A stretch of 64,000 nucleotides of DNA from Diploscapter coronatus (Eukaryota; Nematoda; Chromadorea; Rhabditida; Rhabditidae). This document shows, piece by piece, positions 1 to 12,112 of the stretch (its first letter is position 1; each line of letters begins with the position of its first letter). A model generated the notes under the pieces. It ran no database searches, was not told where the DNA came from, and saw only the letters and a list, made by a program, of their open reading frames with translations. The stretch lies in the NCBI GenBank assembly GCA_964036155.1, contig OZ038423.1, forward strand, positions 56,001,249 through 56,065,248, written 5' to 3'. The position numbers and the translations under genes are program-made.

Positions 1-790
1 TTAGGAAGATATGATGCAATTTCGGTATATCTTGGTTTTTGATGAGAAGATTTTGAAAAGTCAGTATTTTGGATTTTTGCATCTAAATTTTCCTTCTCTA
101 CTGCAAAAATACCTTCAGCTTCAATTTTCTCCGTACATTTTTCTTAACCATCATTATTTTATTACCTATTTTCGAGCGCCAATAGGTATTTTCGTCTTTC
201 GAGATCAGTTGGTTATTGGAGTTGAACAAGTTGTCGTTTTCTTGTCTATAGGATTGAGAATTGATCGATTTGATATTGAATCCGTTTTTATCTCTATCTT
301 TTATCATTATACATCTTACTCTCTATATCTTTATCCCCCGGGCAGCTGCTAGCAGAAGCTCTGCCTGTTTCTCTGCGTCTCTGCTCTCTTCCTTTGTGTG
401 CGGCTTGGCTAATCACACCACTGCAGTGATATGTCAATCGACCGACGACAGAGTCAGACAGAGAAACAGACGGAGGGGTGAGAGCAATCCAAATGCATAA
501 TCATGCACTTTCGTTGCATTTAGGAAAAATTTACCGTATTTGGGAGTTTTTTGCAAAAATGGTAATTTCTTCTCAAAAATCGAACTTTTTCAATGAAGAA
601 CAGTATTTTTCTCTAAAAATAGGTTTAAATAGTTTCTTTCTGTTTTTCTGTTTTTTTTTTTAAATTATTTTCTTCCTTTTAGTTTTCAGAAAACTTATGA
701 AGATTTTTGTTTCAAAAAATTGAATTTTGTGCACTTGCCTTAAACTAATACTGTTTGATGAGGATCATTAGCTTTTTCATAGAAAAATCA

Positions 791-938
791 GGGATGTACG
801 GAGTTCTTTCAGAGAAAAAAGACGCAAGAAATTGTGTAGAGTTCGTGTTGAGTTTGAGCCTATTGTATCATATTATGAATGCTAACATAACATACTATTT
901 TTCGCGTCTTTTTTCTCTGAAAGAACTCCGTGCATCCC
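791..938. repeat. Inverted repeat with about 36-bp arms
   Basis: The arm at 791-826 (beginning gggatgtacggagttctttc) is the reverse complement of the arm at 903-938, with about one mismatch and one slipped end base, around a loop of about 76 nt. It could fold as a long hairpin in RNA or be the remnant of a small foldback or MITE-type element. No target duplication or coding capacity is evident. Confidence 0.75.
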
Positions 939-2132
939 CGAGTAAAATTCATCTAGATATTTTTTCTTACAAAATTTGATTGAAAACTTTTCATTCCTCT
1001 TTAATTTCTCGAAGAAAGTACTCAAAAGCTTTATCTGAACATCTCTCCTCATGTCCGTTAGAATGATCGAACACTCTCTCGACTAACGATGCTAATGATA
1101 AAATGAATTCAAATTCACTCTGCTCTTTTCCCCAAGGAACTTGGCCAACTCGTTCTCCTTCTCCTTTCATGGGACAGGCAGATAAAAGCATGCAAATCTG
1201 CTCACTGTAAAACTCAGTTGGTTTAAAATTCACGGTTCCTTGTCTACTTCACCAAAAACCATCATAACCCATTTGGAAAATTCTTCAAGGTTTAGGGCCA
1301 GGAAATGTAGGAAAAGAAGAAAAATAGCTGACCAGTTTTGCAAGAAGTCAAAATTTAATCATGTATAAACTTCATCAACTTTTTTTTAAGAATAAGCGAA
1401 ATTTAATCTTAGTGTTTTTATAATGTGATTTTGCTAGATATATGAAATGCTCTCAGATAAGCGCTTTTCTCACCGATTTTTTGCCTAATTTCTAAAATTC
1501 GCTCTCAGCTGACGTGAATCCGGAATTATCCACGGGTTTTCACCAATGGCATTTTTGCTCGTTTAGCACGAATTTTTCAGTCGCACTTTAGCGGCAGATA
1601 AGCCGCATTTAATTCATTCTAAGCCTGAACTTTTGTCTTTTTTCAAAGCTTCGACAAACGAGTAGAAATGAGTCGAATTGGAAAGATTCTTACATCATTA
1701 TATTCCTTAGGAGAAGTAGTTTCATAGCATCACAGAATTTGATCAAAGTTGATAACAACTGATAGAGTATGAAGCACTAGTACGAGGGTAGTGAGACTAG
1801 GCTCATGCTTCTTCCTAGCTCGAGCTTAACACGAGGGTAGCTCTAACTTTTGAGCGAAAATACCACCACAGGCTTTAGGCGGGTTTGCTAGCCTCGTTGC
1901 ATCTTATTCTTTATCCTCACTTTCTCTCCCAGATGAGCTCCTTTATTCTTCGTATTTCCATCTTTGGACCCTCCTATTTTCCTCTGCTCTATAAATCGAG
2001 TCTGCGTTTATCAAACGACTTTCATTAGCCTTCCACTATTCTCGCCTCCCTCATTATTTTACTCTCTCTCCCACTCAATTTCTTACTATAAATGAGTACA
2101 AATTGGCTCAGTGATAAGGTAGAGAATTTCAG

Positions 2133-2297
2133 GTTGACGTTGGAAAAAGAAGGCAAAATAATGACGAAGAAAGAAGGACCGTCGTAAGCAGCAAGGAAAT
2201 TTCGAATGCCAACCAGCCAGACGCTACAGGGCCCAACCGATTTTCCAAGGCGGTAGCTGATTTTTTCGGCCGACTTTTTGGAATCGGAGCAAAATGA
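2133..2297 (+). CDS. Candidate terminal exon, unassigned
   Basis: After a good TTTCAG acceptor (2131-2132) a frame stays open for 54 codons and ends in TGA at 2295-2297. The peptide begins VDVGKRRQNNDEERR and ends FFGRLFGIGAK. The region is richer in GC than its surroundings, and the composition (charged stretch, then an amphipathic end) looks coding. No upstream exon could be linked to it. A short ATG frame at 2092-2187 overlaps it in another frame and is an alternative reading. I recognise no family. Confidence 0.3.
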   Translation, partial: VDVGKRRQNNDEERRTVVSSKEISNANQPDATGPNRFSKAVADFFGRLFGIGAK

Positions 2298-3330
2298 GAG
2301 CGGTACGTCAAATTTAATTATTTTCAAAGAAAAATTTGAAAATTTTAAGACATGCCAAGATTATCTCTGAAAATAAGGCTTTTTATTCTGATTTTCTTTA
2401 GAAAAAAAATCATAAGATATGCGACATGATATTCGAAAAAAAAACTTCCTACCTCTCTCGATGGTAATTAATGTCTTGAAATTTTCAAAGTACCTAAAAA
2501 GGTTTTTTATTTGAGGTGATCTTTATCATTCCCATTTTTTAATTTTGTCATATGATAAGAGCCTCGAACTTCAAAGAACTGCTTTCAAGAAAATATCAAA
2601 AATACAATTTCGCTCAGTTATGTTCATTAACGAACGCAAGTCACGTCTTTTTACCCCCAAAATACGTGTATCGCGGAGAAAATATTCCAGATGGTATGGG
2701 CATCCTCTCTCTTTCCCTCTCCTTGGAAAGAAAACAAATTTTCTCACCTGTATTAAACCATAGGAGCAGGATAATATATTTTTACCGCTTGAAAAAGGCA
2801 GGGCGTCATAGATAGAGACTAAAAGGGCGTCTAATATTGAAGTACGATAATAGGCGTTTGATACGCCCACCGAAATTTGTAACGGTTTTTCATGCAAGGG
2901 CTTTCGTTAATGAATATGACCGAATGAATTTCCTCTAAAACCCTCAAATTCCAATTCATTTCGCGTTGTGATGTGAGTAGATTCATTCGAAAGGCAAATT
3001 TGTATCTGCGAAAAACATGAATTTATTCGTAGCTAACTGCAAAAAATCTGAAAATATTGGAAAGTTCACAAGTTTCTATGAAATTCAAGCTAAAAATTTG
3101 AATTTTCCAAAATTTACAAAAAAAAAACAAACTTTAATCTCAAAAATGGTAAAGTGGAGATGTTGCACAAAATAACAATGAAATGAATATGAAAATGCAT
3201 TGATTGGCCTGGTTACTGTCAAAAACGTGGCTGATATTGAATTTATTATCATTTCGTCATTTTGCAAAATTTAAAAAATGACCATTTTTGCAAAAAAAGG
3301 TGTAAAGTGACGTAGTGCGTATTTGAATAT

Positions 3331-3539
3331 GGATTTTTGAAAAATTCACCCACTTTGAATTAAAAATAGTGATCACAATGAAAAATGGATCCAACCTGGA
3401 AAAGTAGTTCCATCGTTGCATACGAAGTAGTAAAGGCGGAGAATCTTTTTCCTAACAATTCCTATACTATTTCGCATGGAACGACGATGTAACTACTTTT
3501 CCAAATTGTCAAAAGTGGATGAATTTTTCAAAAATCGGA
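3331..3539. repeat. Palindromic foldback element of about 209 bp
   Basis: The outer arms 3331-3358 and 3513-3539 are near-perfect reverse complements. Inside them, 3399-3432 and about 3469-3505 are also imperfect reverse complements (sharing ggaaaagtagtt and catcgt blocks). The whole 209 bp therefore folds into one long, bulged hairpin. This fits a small non-autonomous foldback element or a hairpin RNA locus. No target duplication was established. Confidence 0.6.
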
Positions 3540-3578
3540 TAGAAAGCTTTCTGTGAGTGTTATCGTGATTGATTGCAG

Positions 3579-3626
3579 ACGACGCAGCACCACCCCTCGG
3601 CGCACACCTTTAACCCGTTCGCACAG
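3579..3626 (+). CDS. Candidate 48-nt exon (phase 0-0)
   Basis: The exon has an ATTGCAG acceptor and a CAG|GTACGT donor. It encodes 16 residues, TTQHHPSAHTFNPFAQ, in phase 0 at both ends, and its GC content is well above the flanks. A symmetric cassette of this kind could be spliced into a longer N-terminus of the downstream ERG channel, whose second exon also starts in phase 0, or could belong to an undetected gene. I recognise no domain. Confidence 0.4.
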
Positions 3627-6122
3627 GTACGTTCTCATAGAAATTTTACTTGGGAATATTTTCTCCCAAACATTCCCGTCTTTCCTAATTTTGGGAGGAA
3701 AATATTCCTATTCAAAGAAATTCACGACAAATACATGCATTGTGCAGTCGTCGTAATGTGAGGCACAGAAATGCAGAAATTGCGGCTTCTTGTAATGGTC
3801 ACTACATTTTGAGGAAAGTGGTGTTAAAAACCAGGTGAATCGAACTAGAATGCAAAAATCACCACTAACTGTAACACTAGTCGATGTGACTTAGTGCGTG
3901 CAAATTCATATAGATGCTGCTCCGGTTAATTTAAAATAGGGGCTTTTCCATAAATATCATCCTGGACTCGCCCATCTCCGTCCTCCCTAATGCATAATTG
4001 GCTGCCCCTCGACTCATGTTCCTGTCTGCATCTCATTCGTCTCTTGTCTTCCTTGACTATCTCGCCTCGCAAAGTTATTGAAATGGCGTCCTGTGTTCTT
4101 CTCTTTCATCATTTTTGCAGTCTTTTGATGCTTCTATGCCCTGGGCGCGTTTCAGTTTCTTTCTTTCAACTTAAAACCTCCTCATATCATCACTCCGTGC
4201 CGGTGTATTTTTATGCTTCTTTGCAGCTCTCAAAATCAAGCACTCTCTAGCCGAAGCTCATCTCAACCAGACATATTTTCCTAATTGCTAGTCTTCCAGC
4301 AAAATGTTGAAGTCGATATATCAACATAAGCACTTTTGAGCTGATTTATTCAAACTTAATTTTGACTGGATTTTAGATCACTTCTTGAAATTCAAGGAGC
4401 AATTTAGATAGAGTTGGCATAGTCAAATTTCCATTTGATTTTTGCGGAGTTTGCTTGGAATTCGGGAACAAAGACTACATTTAAATTAGACAGACGATAT
4501 ATTCAAATTTCCTGAATTTTTCAATAATTTCTAGCCAGAATTCTAAGAACCTATTAGGGCCTGATATGTTTTACAAGTCACTGAGAAAAATGATGTTATG
4601 TGGATCTAATTATGATTACCCGTGTAACCCAATTTATGCTTCAAGCAGCTCTCTTTCTTTTTCTGTTTCCGTTTTTTTTTATCGAATCCATGATGCAACC
4701 CATCTTTCTCACATTCCTTTTTAAGCATTCTTGCAATTCGAAAATCTCCCTCCGAGGAGTTTTCAAATTGTTTCGAATTATAAGGGAACTTTTCTGAGTC
4801 TTTAGATCTCTCTCAAAAATCCCTTAGAGTCTTTGAAAATGAGATTTTTATCGACATTTGGCTTGGAGCTTTATGAATTAGGTGTTAACACGAGAGAGTC
4901 TTCTTCCTCGCATAATTCAAAGAAAAGGTTTCAACTTCTAAAGAGTCTTCTTTTGATACAAATTTTCATGTTTTCATTAGAGATCAGAAATTGAACATTC
5001 CGATCTTGCATTTTTAAGATTCAACAATCTAGTGGCAGTTTACCTATAGACTCATGCTCCCCATGAATTTTTCCTGGACCTCAAAATTTTCAAAAAGAGA
5101 TAAAATTTGTGAAAATCAGCTTTTTCGAAAAATCAGAATTTTCAAAATATAGCAGCAAAAGGGGGGATATTTGATTTATTTACTGGTCTTCCAGAGTGAA
5201 TTCGCTATTTTCTTCGTGTCACTGCATCACTGCCTTTCGGAGCATCTAGTGTTCTCACGCTAATTGCCGATCCTTGCCTTCTCCTCTTCTTCTTCTAGCC
5301 TTTTCTGTCTTTTCTGCTTTTATTTCATTATCTTTCCTCCGTCGCCGTCTCTCGATGGGTGCTTTTTTGCGCGAGCTCCTGCTGCTTTTTCCGTGTAGTC
5401 AAGAGCCCGTCTTTTGTATCGATACGACCCCGTACCCATTCCATTTTCATTTTCTCTACTGCAACTTTCTCCCATTTTTCCTATTTTCTATTTTGTCTCC
5501 CGACGACGGCGGCGCAATAACTAATTTTCACAACTAATTCCTCGTTTCGTGTTTCGTTTAGCTTCGAGTTTCGTTTCTTCCTTTTTCTTCGAGACCTTTT
5601 TAGGGAGTTTCTGCTCATTTTCCTATATACGTCCGTCAATCGCACCGCACCTATTTCCTCATTCATAGAGATATCACCGACAATTTTGCATTTTTCTAAC
5701 GACGACGACCAACGCGCAAAATTCGATTACAAGATCGGGATTTGCTCGACTTGACGCCGAAAGCTTTTGAAACTCAAGTCGCGAACCCTTTCAAGAGCGA
5801 TTTTCATATTTTCCCTGCAGCGGCCCGGTGATAAGAGAACTTTGCAATTTGAATGTGAGAAAGCCAACTTCTGGTGCAGAAAACCACCTTTTATTTTACT
5901 TCCTTTGTTTGGGTTTTTACGTTTTCTTCCAAAAATTCGAAAAACCTTCTGCTACTATGCAATGTCCACAGAAAATGAATGAAATTATTCCATTTTATGC
6001 CCTTTTCATTTTGTCTGATGCCTGATGTCTATGAAAAATGATGTACATTTTAATGTGACTTCCTTTGAATCAAACCACAACTACGAGTTCCCCGCAGTTT
6101 TTACCCATTTTTACTGATTTAG
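3627..6122. other. Non-coding stretch
   Basis: AT- and pyrimidine-rich sequence with no convincing exon pair. Open frames such as those near 3990, 4600 and 5274 are pyrimidine-rich (Ser/Leu/Phe translations) with no motif, and I treat them as chance. Confidence 0.6.
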
Positions 6123-6160
6123 ATAAAAATTACGAAGAGTCCAATTACGCTCCTATTCAG
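6123..6160 (+). CDS. Candidate 38-nt micro-exon
   Basis: A TTTAG acceptor at 6118-6122 and a CAG|GTATGA donor flank 38 nt. Read with one base from a preceding exon, they encode DKNYEESNYAPIQ and leave in phase 0. The size, splice sites and acidic/polar peptide fit a real micro-exon, but its partner exons were not identified. Confidence 0.35.
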
Positions 6161-7103
6161 GTATGAAACAGTATCTATGCTTTTCAAGGGCGAATTTTTT
6201 CTTATTCATATCCTTTCAACCCCTTTTATCCCTCCTCTTCTTTACCCTTGACTCAATTCAATCACCCATCCCATCTCTCTTGCGGAAATAGCGGAAAATG
6301 CACTGCGCCCCGTATCTAAAATGACTTTCTTTCAGCAGATAGACTCCTCGACGCATCTTCATTTTTCTTTATCTCATAGATGCCCATATTTGGAAATGAA
6401 TTTCATCTTTCTGCAAAATCCATCACTTTCTTAGAAATTCGGGCGAATTTTCATTTGAAATCACTAAAATCAATTAACTTAAAAACGAATGGATTTTCAT
6501 TTAGAATCTGAAAAAAACGGGAAGTGGCATACACCCAAAAATCATCTATTTTTCTAAAAATGGTGATGAATTTTCGTTAGTTTCTGCAAAATTTAGTCTT
6601 ACATTAGAAATTCAAGAAAAACTTCATTATGCATCTAGAATCGATAGTTTTCCAGAAAACAGGAGCCTAAATGTCCACTTTATTTCCAACCTGTATAGTT
6701 TTATGCTCCATGCATATCTCAATTCCGGCTCCTTAATAATAGGGGGCGCCCCCATCCAGAATTTGTTATTCTCTGCACATATTCTCCACTTTCCTGTGCC
6801 TCCATCATGGATACCCAACTACTAATGCCAAGCTCAATTTATTCCATATTTTACCCCTTTTGTCTCTTGGATTTTATGGATTTGCAAAAATTCTAATTTC
6901 TAGGTATATCTTTTTCTCGATTTTTTATGTCTTCTCACCCGATCTGAAAATTTTAACTTCTATACTATTGTCTCTTCTCTCGTTTCGAGGTGTTTCACTA
7001 TAACGAATTTCCGAGATCAGATTTGAAACATGCTAATTTTGATAGATGACTATTTGGCGGGATCGAGATGGATAAATTGAATTGGTGAAAAAGCGATGAT
7101 CTC

Positions 7104-7304
7104 ATGAAAACAGCAGTTTTTGGACGGGACTCGTCTGTGGAGGCGGGTTCGCCATGCGGGGCGCCGCCCTCGCTGACGTTCACGCCCCCCGCCAACCTCG
7201 TGCCGCCCACCACGTCGCACCACAACAGGACATCCAGAGCGGGCATTTCTGCTAGTTCGGCACAAGTCGTCAGACACACCAGAAGAACTAGTCGGATGCA
7301 AAAC
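7104..7304 (+). CDS. Candidate alternative first exon (channel N-terminus)
   Basis: A GC-rich island in AT-rich sequence encodes 67 residues from an ATG (MKTAVFGRDSSVEAG...) and is rich in Ser, Pro, Thr and Arg, as expected for a disordered cytoplasmic tail. It ends in phase 0 before GTAGGA, a mediocre donor. Phase 0 is what exon 2 of the ERG channel gene requires. The opposite strand is also open here, so the strand is not certain. Confidence 0.35.
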
Positions 7305-8312
7305 GTAGGAGAAATTTTGGCAATTCTCAAATTTACTTAGGGAATTAGATTTCAAACATGAAGTCATCCTAAAACTATTATAGAATATTATATAAAATTT
7401 TTGAGTTGCTGGTAGAAATTACTTTAATCTTAAAAGTTACAGTATAAGTTCAATTTTAAACATGAAACCAGCTAAAAATTACTATAGCTTTTTGATTTAC
7501 TACGAAAATTTTACAGAGAAGGCCCAGTAGATTACAGAGCGTAAGAATTTTAAATTTTCGAATTTGAATATTGTGCTCTCCCCTAAGCACGACTCTCTAA
7601 AATAGACGTAAAAGTGGAGCGTTTTTCCGGCCTGAAATAGTAAACACCACCAAGCTAAAATTATCACCATTTTCCAGCTAATTGTGAATGACATGAGCGT
7701 GAAATCCCTTAGAAAGCAATAGGAATTAGGCCCTCTCTAGCCCCTTTCTTCTCCTTTCCTTCTTTTAGAGCTTCAATTATTCGTCTTTTAGTTTCATATA
7801 GCCTTCATCAAAAATTTTCCATTCTTTGCCCCCCACTATGCTAGAATTCTGCAAAATTGCAATTTTCGAAATTATTGACTAGCACTTTTGGTACTAGATT
7901 ACCAATTTATGGTGCAACTAGTTACCAGACGATTCGCTCATTTACTCATTGCAAATGGTTACATAAGGGTAGGTACCGTTTTTACCAATAATGACACTAT
8001 TTTGGTATCTTCAAAAGTGGTTTACCTGATTTTCGGAAGAAGATGATATTTTGCATAATAAAAGCCAAAGGCGTTGGCAATATTCTGGTTCTCTTTATTT
8101 TTGTCTCTATTTCCCCGGGCCTACTTTCGTATTCATGAAAAATGAACGATATCTCTAATGGCCGCATGCGACCGCTGTGCTGCTTCCTTTTATTTCCCCT
8201 GACTTTAAAAGACGTGAAAACGCGAGACGAGAGTCACATCAAGCCCCCCAGACCCGTGGCGCTGTTTCGTCTTTGAGCGAGTGGGCCCCCGTATTGATGT
8301 TCTAAAATTTGA

Positions 8313-8576
8313 ATGACCGAGCCGAGGTCCGTACCACCGATCAAGTCGAAACTCTGTCGGCAAAAACCGCGTTCGCATTCGAGCGTTCAACTTTGGTCTA
8401 GAAGCGTTCCAAATTCGAAGCAGGCTATACTCCACGCAAATTCGAGGTTCTCATTTTCCGCGACGACGTCAAATTGCACGACAAATGCCGAAGCGAAAAG
8501 ATTCGCATTTATGCGCAGCAGATTGAGGAGCCACTCGAGACAGCACCATCCGATTATCAGCACGCATAAATTGGCC
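8313..8576 (+). CDS. Candidate alternative first exon (channel N-terminus)
   Basis: An ATG-initiated 88-codon frame (MTEPRSVPPIKSKLCRQ...) in a GC-enriched island ends in phase 0 before GTAAGC. It is basic and Ser-rich. A second frame across 8400-8569 is also coding-like and ends at a TAA, so the frame is ambiguous. If real, the most economical reading is another first exon for the downstream ERG gene. Confidence 0.25.
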
Positions 8577-8940
8577 GTAAGCTATTTTTGGAAGTTAAAA
8601 ATTAACACACCCTTCTTATGCTATTTCCGATTGAAGTTTGAAAGTTCTCTTTTAGTTCTAAAGAAGCTATTGTACGGCCCAATATTTATCCCTTCATTCC
8701 ATATGCAATTTTCGTCGTTGAATACTAACTGTTTTTACAAACCTCCTTGGACTTTTTCTGCAAGGTAGGGATTTTTTGTCTTTGCCATCAAAAATTCGGC
8801 ATTTGCTTTGCAAAGGCAGGAGCATAGCAACAGGCTTCCAATTGAAACCTCACTTAAGGTTGACGCCATTTTTGGTCTGGTTTATTGAAAATTGACTTTC
8901 CGCTGATTTTTGCTGGATTTTTGATTGGTCTGCCTGATCT

Positions 8941-9138
8941 ATGACCTCAAATGGCAATCATATTCGATATTCACTTGATTCGGTGGAAAGCCAGAGAAGG
9001 GACGTCAAGATTCCTCCAATCCGAGTCGACTCGAGGAGAATCATCTCCTCCCACAATTCACTGGCTTGTCTTCAACATCAGGACTCAAAATACTTCAACC
9101 TAAACGCCAAAGCCCAAAAACCCAAGGAGATCGCCAAA
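8941..9138 (+). CDS. Candidate alternative first exon (channel N-terminus)
   Basis: An ATG-initiated 66-codon frame (MTSNGNHIRYSLDSVESQ...) with polar, soluble composition ends in phase 0 before GTCAGT, a weak donor. It shares the exit phase of the neighbouring candidates and has no recognisable domain. It could be chance. Confidence 0.25.
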
Positions 9139-9858
9139 GTCAGTATGAGTTTCTTCTTAAAACTATTTTATTTCGCTTTCCCCGGACTAATTAGCACTCT
9201 GTTCATTGAAGCCTATGACTTACGAGAGAATAATTATCACTAGAAAAATAATTTGGATCTTGCTTATTTCTCTATGTGTCATCTAGGAGTTTGAAGTTGA
9301 CTGCGTGAATGAATGAATCAATTACTGTGGAAGAATGGAGTTTTGGCCGTATCATGGGAAATCTTGGAATATTGACGTTGTGAGTTAAGAAGTTATAAAT
9401 ATTTTTTGCTGACCGAAGACTGAATCTCCAGAAAAATAAGGGAACTCCCAGTTGCCTGCAAATTTGCGTGCATTACGAACTGTCACTCGTCATGGCTAAT
9501 TCTTCGTTGAAGAGAGATTAGCTTTTTAGCGATAAGTTAAGAGAGTGCGCAGAGAGACGGACGAAAAGACAATTACATTTGATTCTGCAATGTCCTCTCT
9601 GCTCTTCTTTTTAGGGGAAAGAGCAGGTCAGAGCCTCTTAATATCAGTTCAAATTGCTCGTTTCAAGAGGGGCGAGACACAGCAGTTAGACGAAGGGAAG
9701 AAACAATTCTGCCCCCCTTTTTGAACAAGGGTACCCCTCTGCTGAAAAAGGGCACCCTGGACTCATCCCCAACTGACATTTGCCTGCCTTTCTGCCCCGA
9801 CTTAATGAATTCGATCGATTGTCTATAATTCTGGCACTGTCAAAAATATCCCCGATAT

Positions 9859-9939
9859 ATGTCATTCACCTTCAATGAGTCGATCACGTCACCGCGAAAT
9901 CCCCTATCTCCTAGCCAATTTGATCGATCTCCGTCCGAA
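9859..9939 (+). CDS. Candidate first exon with strong donor
   Basis: ATG at 9859-9861 opens 27 codons (MSFTFNESITSPRNPLSPSQ...) dense in Ser-Pro sites. The exon ends in phase 0 at GAA|GTAAGT, a consensus donor. A 77-nt intron to the TTCTAG acceptor at 10011-10016 joins it in frame to the next candidate exon. Together they give a 66-residue disordered N-terminus compatible in phase with exon 2 of the ERG channel. This is the best candidate for a distal long isoform. Confidence 0.45.
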
Positions 9940-10016
9940 GTAAGTCTGGAAAGTTGTTCTAGAACAAAAGCTCTGGAATACAAATGTTCGAGAGCAGGTT
10001 AAGAAAGATGTTCTAG

Positions 10017-10133
10017 AAGCGATTCCCAACCCGCCTCCAGCAACAGCGAGCGCGTCTGCAAAGACTGCCGCCCGTTCTGGAAAATGAGACTTCAGACGAC
10101 AGCGATAATGAGAGCACCTCGACTTCGACACAG
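10017..10133 (+). CDS. Candidate second N-terminal exon
   Basis: The exon is 117 nt, phase 0 at both ends, between a TTCTAG acceptor and a CAG|GTTTTC donor, a donor type common in nematodes. It encodes a basic stretch followed by the acidic/Ser-Thr-rich sequence ENETSDDSDNESTSTSTQ. It pairs with 9859-9939. Using the alternative acceptor at 9997 would lead to a stop within 30 codons. Confidence 0.4.
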
Positions 10134-12112
10134 GTTTTCGGCGATGCGTTCTAGAAAAACTAAAAAAAATTCGGAGCCCGACTTTGAATTCTCATTTTTC
10201 TTCTAAAATTTAGTGGATGATTTCGAAGCTAGGAAAACTTATTCATTGTGCTTGAATTTAAAATCGAAAAATTGTCTGGATTTTCAATAGGAGGACTTTT
10301 CAAACATCACATCAAATTTTCCGGCATTTTTCGTCGAGTTTATAAGGCGATGTGCCCTCTTCAGGATCAAAGTCATTTGGTTATCTTCTTCTTCTGCTTC
10401 TTCTTTGCTAGAAGCAGCAAATCCTCTCATATCCCTTTCAGAGCTCTCTTTCGAAGTCTTTCCCTCTGCTCTTCGCGCGCTCGCAGCTTTTCCATCCTCT
10501 TTATACTTTCTTACAAGTTGTGTTGTCGAATTTAATAATCGCGGCACTCCGAGTTCCGCCTTGTGTCGCCGAAACTCGCCTTTTTCAAGGGCATATTGAT
10601 TCCTCGCAGCACTTTCTTTGTCGTATCCGATTCTTTCTGAGTCCGGATTTCCCCTCTAATTTCAATTTATAAAAAGTCGTAAGTAGCAAGCTCATTAAAA
10701 GTAATAGGAAAAATAAAATAAAAAAGTTGAAAATTTAGCTTAGCTTAATTTTGCTACTTTTATAAATTACCTCCTGAATTACATCATTCATCACTCATTT
10801 CAGGCTCATCCTAGAATATATCCCTAAATTCTCAACTTTACGCTATTTTCCGAAAAGGTGAAAAACTACAATGATGAGCTTTTCCCCCTTCGAGTTTTCC
10901 TGAAATTAAAAGTTAGCGTGTCTTGATTTTGTAGGCGGTGTTTTCCGACTTTATTTGGGATTTTCTTAATGAATTTTTGTGATTCTCTCACGTTTCGCCA
11001 GCATTTTCTCCAATCATTCTGCATTGATCTTTTAATTCATTCGGAATAATATGTTCAAAGACAAATTTGTCGAGAGGCGGATAAAATTTCAGCATTAGTC
11101 CAATAGGGCTGATGCTAGTGAAATACAAGCCCCCTTTCCTTATACGGGGAGAATTTTTGGGTAGTTCCTTTTTCTCGGGTTTTTTTCCTTTCTTCGATCA
11201 TCCAATGTTTTATGCATAATGCCCATCTCGGCTTTCGAGTGTGTAATGCCTGGAAAATAAGGAAGGCAAGGAAATGCCCTCCGTCTGATGACACGAAAAC
11301 ACCAGTCTGTTTGTTGTTTGTTGAGAAAAACTAGCTTATCTCCGAAAAATCATTGTATTGGATTGGTCAGAAAGTTTTTTACTCTGCTTGATTAAAAATC
11401 TTCGTGAGTTTTACCCCAGTATCTGAGGACATCAATAAAAGTGTGACAATTATTGTTGCCAAGTATGACACTCATTTTTGACAAATGATATCATCCTTTC
11501 GGTAGTAGCACAACTAATACAGGTTTAGACATTTCAGTGGAAATCTGATCCTGACGAAACTTTCTGGCCAATTCGATAGTCCATATAATTGGCCTCTTCT
11601 ATTTTTAATCGATAAATTTAGATTCCTCTTTAATCATAAATTTATTACAACTTCCCTAGTTTTTTCTCAAAATGAGTCTTATTTTCTCCATAAAAATGGT
11701 CTATCGCTCTTTCAGTTTCGACAGCTGAGAATGCAATGACTTCATCGATTTGCAGCCTAGTCACTCTTAATTTTATACTCTAATTTTTGTCGTTCAAAGT
11801 CGGGTTCCCGAACATTCGGGTAGTGTCTAGTTATTCGGGATTAACGAAAATTGGAATACTTATTTGTTTATTCAACTTTTATTCAAATAACTTACATGAA
11901 GTTCAGATATGTTTTTTTTTTTATATTAAACTTTCCGAATACTAAACTTATGATCCCAAATTTTTGTTATCATGGAGTTTCGTGCTATTCGAAAAAGTCC
12001 ATTTTCTAAGAATGTTTTTATACTACTCGGAGATCCTATACTCATTTTTGCCGTTCAAAGTCGGGTCCTAAGCTTTCTCTCGGGAATTATCTGGTTCAAT
12101 CGAAAAACGCAG

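Larger units (their letters stand above)
1..3578. other. Upstream AT-rich region without a confirmed gene
   Basis: No complete gene is visible. The stretch is AT-rich with poly-pyrimidine patches. It contains a near-perfect inverted repeat (791-938), most of a palindromic element (3331-3539) and one candidate terminal exon (2133-2297). Long open frames here lack splice context, conserved motifs and codon bias, so I treat them as chance. Confidence 0.6.

Noticed and set aside
991..1233. 80-codon minus-strand ORF with protein-like composition
   Set aside because: No splice sites, neighbouring exons or recognised motif; a single ORF of this length is expected by chance here.
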